This document shows positions 61,587-64,000 of a stretch of 64,000 nt of DNA, piece after piece (position 1 is the stretch's first letter; the number at the start of each line of letters is the position of its first letter). This DNA is from an uncultured Anaerococcus sp. Lineage in GTDB: Bacteria; Bacillota; Clostridia; Tissierellales; Peptoniphilaceae. The notes under the pieces are model-generated. The model saw only the letters and a program-made list of their open reading frames with translations, searched no databases and was not told the origin of the DNA. Location: contig CALUCE010000011.1 of assembly GCA_943914475.1 (NCBI GenBank), positions 3,260 to 67,259 of the forward strand. Reading direction: 5' to 3'. A program made the translations under genes and the position numbers.

Positions 61587-62549
61587 ATGTTACGATACAT
61601 AGGAAAGAGAATCATAAACTTGATTCCTGTAGCACTTATTATATCTGTTTTGATATTTGTATTATCCAAAGCAATGCCTGGAGACCCTATCAGAGCCATG
61701 ATACCACAAGATGGTAGAATGACTAAGGCTCAGCAAGAAGAGCTATACAAGAATTTAGAGCATAGGTATGGTTACGATAGGTCATTGCCTGAACAATATG
61801 TATTTTGGATGGGTAGGACCCTAAAGGGTGATTTTGGTGAATCTACCCAAGCAAGGGAGCCAGTTAAAAAATACTTGGCTGAACCTTTAAGAAATACTAT
61901 TTATTTGAACCTAGGTTCAACACTTATTTCATTTATTTTATCTATACTCATAGGAATTAGATCGGCGGTTCACAGGGGAGGCTTCTTCGACAGGTTCTTC
62001 CAAGTGTTTACCTTGATAGGAATCTCACTGCCTACGTTCTTTATAGGTTTATTCTTAATATTTTTATTCGCATTTAGATTAAAGTGGTTCCCTGCCAACG
62101 GTATGCCTAGGGGAGATTCTTTCGGTGAATGGATAAAATACCTGGTATTACCAACCTTGACCCTAACCTTTGGATCTATGGCTTCCATATCAAGATATGT
62201 AAGAAATGCCATGCTTGACTGCTTGGACCAAGACTATATTAGAACAGCAAGAGCCAAGGGTCTTAAAGAAAAAACCGTTATATATTCACATGCTTTCAGA
62301 AATGCTCTTATACCTGTAGTTACAGCTATGACCTGGGCAATACTTGGCATGTTCTCAGGTTCTGCAATCACAGAGACAATCTTTGCCTATAGGGGTATAG
62401 GAAACCTCCTAATCAAGGGAGTTTTGGCCCAAGACTACAATGTTATCTTGGCCCTATCAATGTTCTATGCCATCCTAACCTTATTAGGAAACTTGTTGAT
62501 GGATATAGCTTACGCACTAGTAGACCCAAGAGTAAAATTGGAGGCCTAG
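61587..62549 (+). CDS. oppB: Oligopeptide ABC transporter permease OppB
   Basis: The 320-residue permease has about six hydrophobic segments, starting MLRYIGKRIINLIPVALIIS. It has the conserved AMPGDP loop after helix 1 and the EAA motif region YIRTARAKGLKEKTVIYSHAFRNALIPV that contacts the ATPases. It ends with the typical LGNLLMDIAYALVDPRVKL. It forms the membrane channel with OppC. The start has a GGAGAAGG...GGGAGAG site and is 1 bp from oppC at the other end. Confidence 0.95.
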   Translation: MLRYIGKRIINLIPVALIISVLIFVLSKAMPGDPIRAMIPQDGRMTKAQQEELYKNLEHRYGYDRSLPEQYVFWMGRTLKGDFGESTQAREPVKKYLAEPLRNTIYLNLGSTLISFILSILIGIRSAVHRGGFFDRFFQVFTLIGISLPTFFIGLFLIFLFAFRLKWFPANGMPRGDSFGEWIKYLVLPTLTLTFGSMASISRYVRNAMLDCLDQDYIRTARAKGLKEKTVIYSHAFRNALIPVVTAMTWAILGMFSGSAITETIFAYRGIGNLLIKGVLAQDYNVILALSMFYAILTLLGNLLMDIAYALVDPRVKLEA

Positions 62550-62550
62550 G

Positions 62551-63969
62551 ATGAAAAACGCACTTAAAAAATCATTCAAGTCCTTTGGAAATTTAGTCTT
62601 ATCTTTGTTCACCTTTGGTACAAAAAGTGAAGATATAAACTTTGATCCAAATCAAAAACCTGAAGATTTAAACCAAACACCAAATGACTTTAACCAAGAA
62701 CCAGTAGAAAACGACAAGCTTAAGGAAGAAGCAATCATGTCACCAGGCAAGATTGCCGTTAGAAACTACTTCCATAACCCACTTGGAGTTATAGGACTAG
62801 TACTTTTCTTAGGTATTATTGGAGTTGTATTTATAGGTTCTGCTATCATACCTTTTAACCCTTACAAGTCTGAAGGTACCCTAATAAATGTATCGCCAGG
62901 AGCAGGCTACATGAAATACCCATCAGAACTTGAAACAGAAGGAGTAAAGGAGATATCCATAGGTAATACCTTTGGTGTTGGACTTACAAAAGAAGATAAC
63001 TTATACTACTGGGGCAAAAACAACGAAGACGATGTTTTAAAAATGCCTGAAAAAATTGAAAAGAAACTTGATGGAAAGAAAATATCCCACGTAGCAGCTG
63101 GAGATAAGCACATTATTGTTTCCACTGCAGATAACGAGATTTATGGTTGGGGTAATGATTCCTTCAAACAATCAGAAATGCCACCAATGGCAGAAAGCCA
63201 AATCAAACAAGAAGGTGTTAAAAAGCTTGGCGGTGGTGTTCAATATTCAGTAGTTTTAACAGAAAAAAATAATATTTTAGTATGGGGTTCTACCATGAAC
63301 TCAAGACTTGACCTTATACCATCAGAAGTTCAAGGACATGTAGTAGATTTCTCTACAACCGGTATCAATATCCTAGCTCTTTTGGATGATGGATCCATAA
63401 GACTTTTGGGTGTTAGAGGGGCAGAAGTTGACAAAAAAATGCCTGAAGAGTTGATGAATGGTAAAGAAAAGGTAGAAAAGGTGGCCTTATCCTCAAAATC
63501 AGGAGCTGCTATCACTGAAGACGGAAAACTCCATGTTTGGGGTCCATCAAGTGATAACCTATCAGGAGATAATATACCAAAGATGAAAGGTAAGCCTGTA
63601 GATGTTCAAGGAGGTTCCAGCCACTTCACAGTATTAGATGATAAGGGTAATATTTATTCTTGGGGTAATAATGGCTACGGTGAAACAGAAGCGCCAGAAG
63701 ACGGCAAGTTTACACAAATATATGCCAATTACTTCAACAATTATGCCGTAAAAGACGACGGTAAGGTAGAAACTTGGGGACTTGATGGTTTCATCTTTGG
63801 ATCTGATGACCAAGGTCGTGATATTTTCACAAGACTTATCCACGGTGGTAAGATGACCATGATTATCTCCTTTGTATCAGTAGTTATCCAAGTAGTACTT
63901 GGTGTTCTTATAGGTATGATTTCCGGTTATGCTGGAGGAAGAGTAGATAAAGTCCGTATAATTGTGTAA
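62551..63969 (+). pseudogene. oppC: OppC permease with RCC1-like outer-loop domain, truncated by an insertion sequence
   Basis: The N-terminal cytoplasmic part (1-70) is long and Asn/Asp/Pro-rich. Helix 1 is at about 78-101. Instead of the usual loop of 30-40 residues, about 310 residues follow. Residues 130-412 contain seven WG-type units (YYWGKNN 154, YGWGNDS 200, LVWGSTM 246, RLLGV 287, HVWGPSS 330, YSWGNNG 372, ETWGLDG 410) at 38-46-residue spacing, like a seven-bladed RCC1 propeller. The OppC hallmark FGSDDQGRDIFTRLIHGGKMTMIIS (415-440) and helix 2 follow. The frame stops at residue 472 after GGRV, where IS256-like sequence begins; about 150 residues including the EAA loop are missing. 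Native OppC coding ends near 63945. Confidence 0.85.
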
Positions 63970-64000
63970 AAAGAAAAGGTCATTCAAAACCTAACTGGTA
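63946..64000. mobile_element. Left end of an IS256-family insertion sequence, inside oppC
   Basis: From 63946 the sequence GATAAAGTCCGTATAATTG continues into TGTGTAAAAAG, which I recognise as the terminal inverted repeat typical of IS256. The OppC reading frame loses similarity exactly here. The transposase lies beyond the window, so family and orientation rest on the terminal repeat alone. Confidence 0.75.

Overview
The window is a low-GC, anaerobic Firmicute chromosome segment that contains the replication origin. Gene content points to a non-sporulating, amino-acid-fermenting, Gram-positive anaerobic coccus of the Peptoniphilaceae type (Anaerococcus or a close relative). This is inferred from pyruvate:ferredoxin oxidoreductase, phosphotransacetylase, methionine gamma-lyase, threonine dehydratase, L-cysteine desulfidase, duplicated oligopeptide-binding lipoproteins, and a gene order of rpmH-rnpA-yidD-yidC-jag-mnmE-mnmG-rsmG to the left of dnaA and dnaN-yaaA-recF-gyrB-gyrA to the right. 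No rRNA, tRNA or CRISPR array was seen.

Layout. 1-2.6 kb: class I ribonucleotide reductase (nrdA and the first codons of nrdB) behind a pair of NrdR-like boxes. 3-7.1 kb: cysteine desulfidase, a frameshifted small secreted protein, an unknown anchored protein, an RDD protein and SppA. 7.2-7.35 kb: a promoter-hairpins-terminator unit that looks like a small RNA. 7.4-15.5 kb: ilvA, nifJ, a dicarboxylate/amino-acid symporter, a HAD phosphatase and a DUF554 protein. 15.8-22.8 kb: a sigma-54 module. rpoN lies divergent to an operon of a TyrR-like enhancer-binding protein, an NhaC-family antiporter, methionine gamma-lyase and an unusual PLP decarboxylase; the operon has a -24/-12 promoter and two N6-spaced palindromes as candidate upstream activator sites. 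23-31 kb: ftsH, marR, a thioredoxin system whose reductase lacks the NADPH motifs, a P-II-like/DUF1538 pair, pta, DUF4446 and a cyclodeaminase-family gene. 31.4-40.9 kb: the origin-left cluster (parB, parA, cinA, rsmG, mnmG, mnmE, jag, yidC, yidD, rnpA, rpmH). Four parS-like sites lie between 25.9 and 38.5 kb. 41.0-43.2 kb: a bipartite oriC around dnaA, with many DnaA boxes and a DnaA-trio-like CTA repeat before dnaN. 43.2-51.4 kb: dnaN to gyrA, then an RsbV/RsbW-like/sigma-B-type cassette. 51.5-64 kb: surface and transport genes. These are a three-repeat lipoprotein, a cell-wall-binding amidase, two paralogous OppA lipoproteins flanking an NhaC antiporter, OppB, and an OppC carrying a seven-repeat RCC1-like domain in its outer loop. 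OppC is cut off at 63.95 kb by what reads as the end of an IS256-family insertion sequence.

How it works together: the centre is the replication, segregation and RNA-modification core, with transcription running away from oriC on both sides for almost every gene. The flanks serve amino-acid and peptide fermentation. Oligopeptides enter through Opp; methionine, threonine and cysteine are split by MegL, IlvA and CyuA; 2-keto acids can be oxidised by NifJ; and Pta contributes to ATP formation. The most notable observations are the OppC/RCC1 architecture with its IS interruption, the self-contained sigma-54 operon, two candidate small RNAs and a MITE-like inverted repeat.
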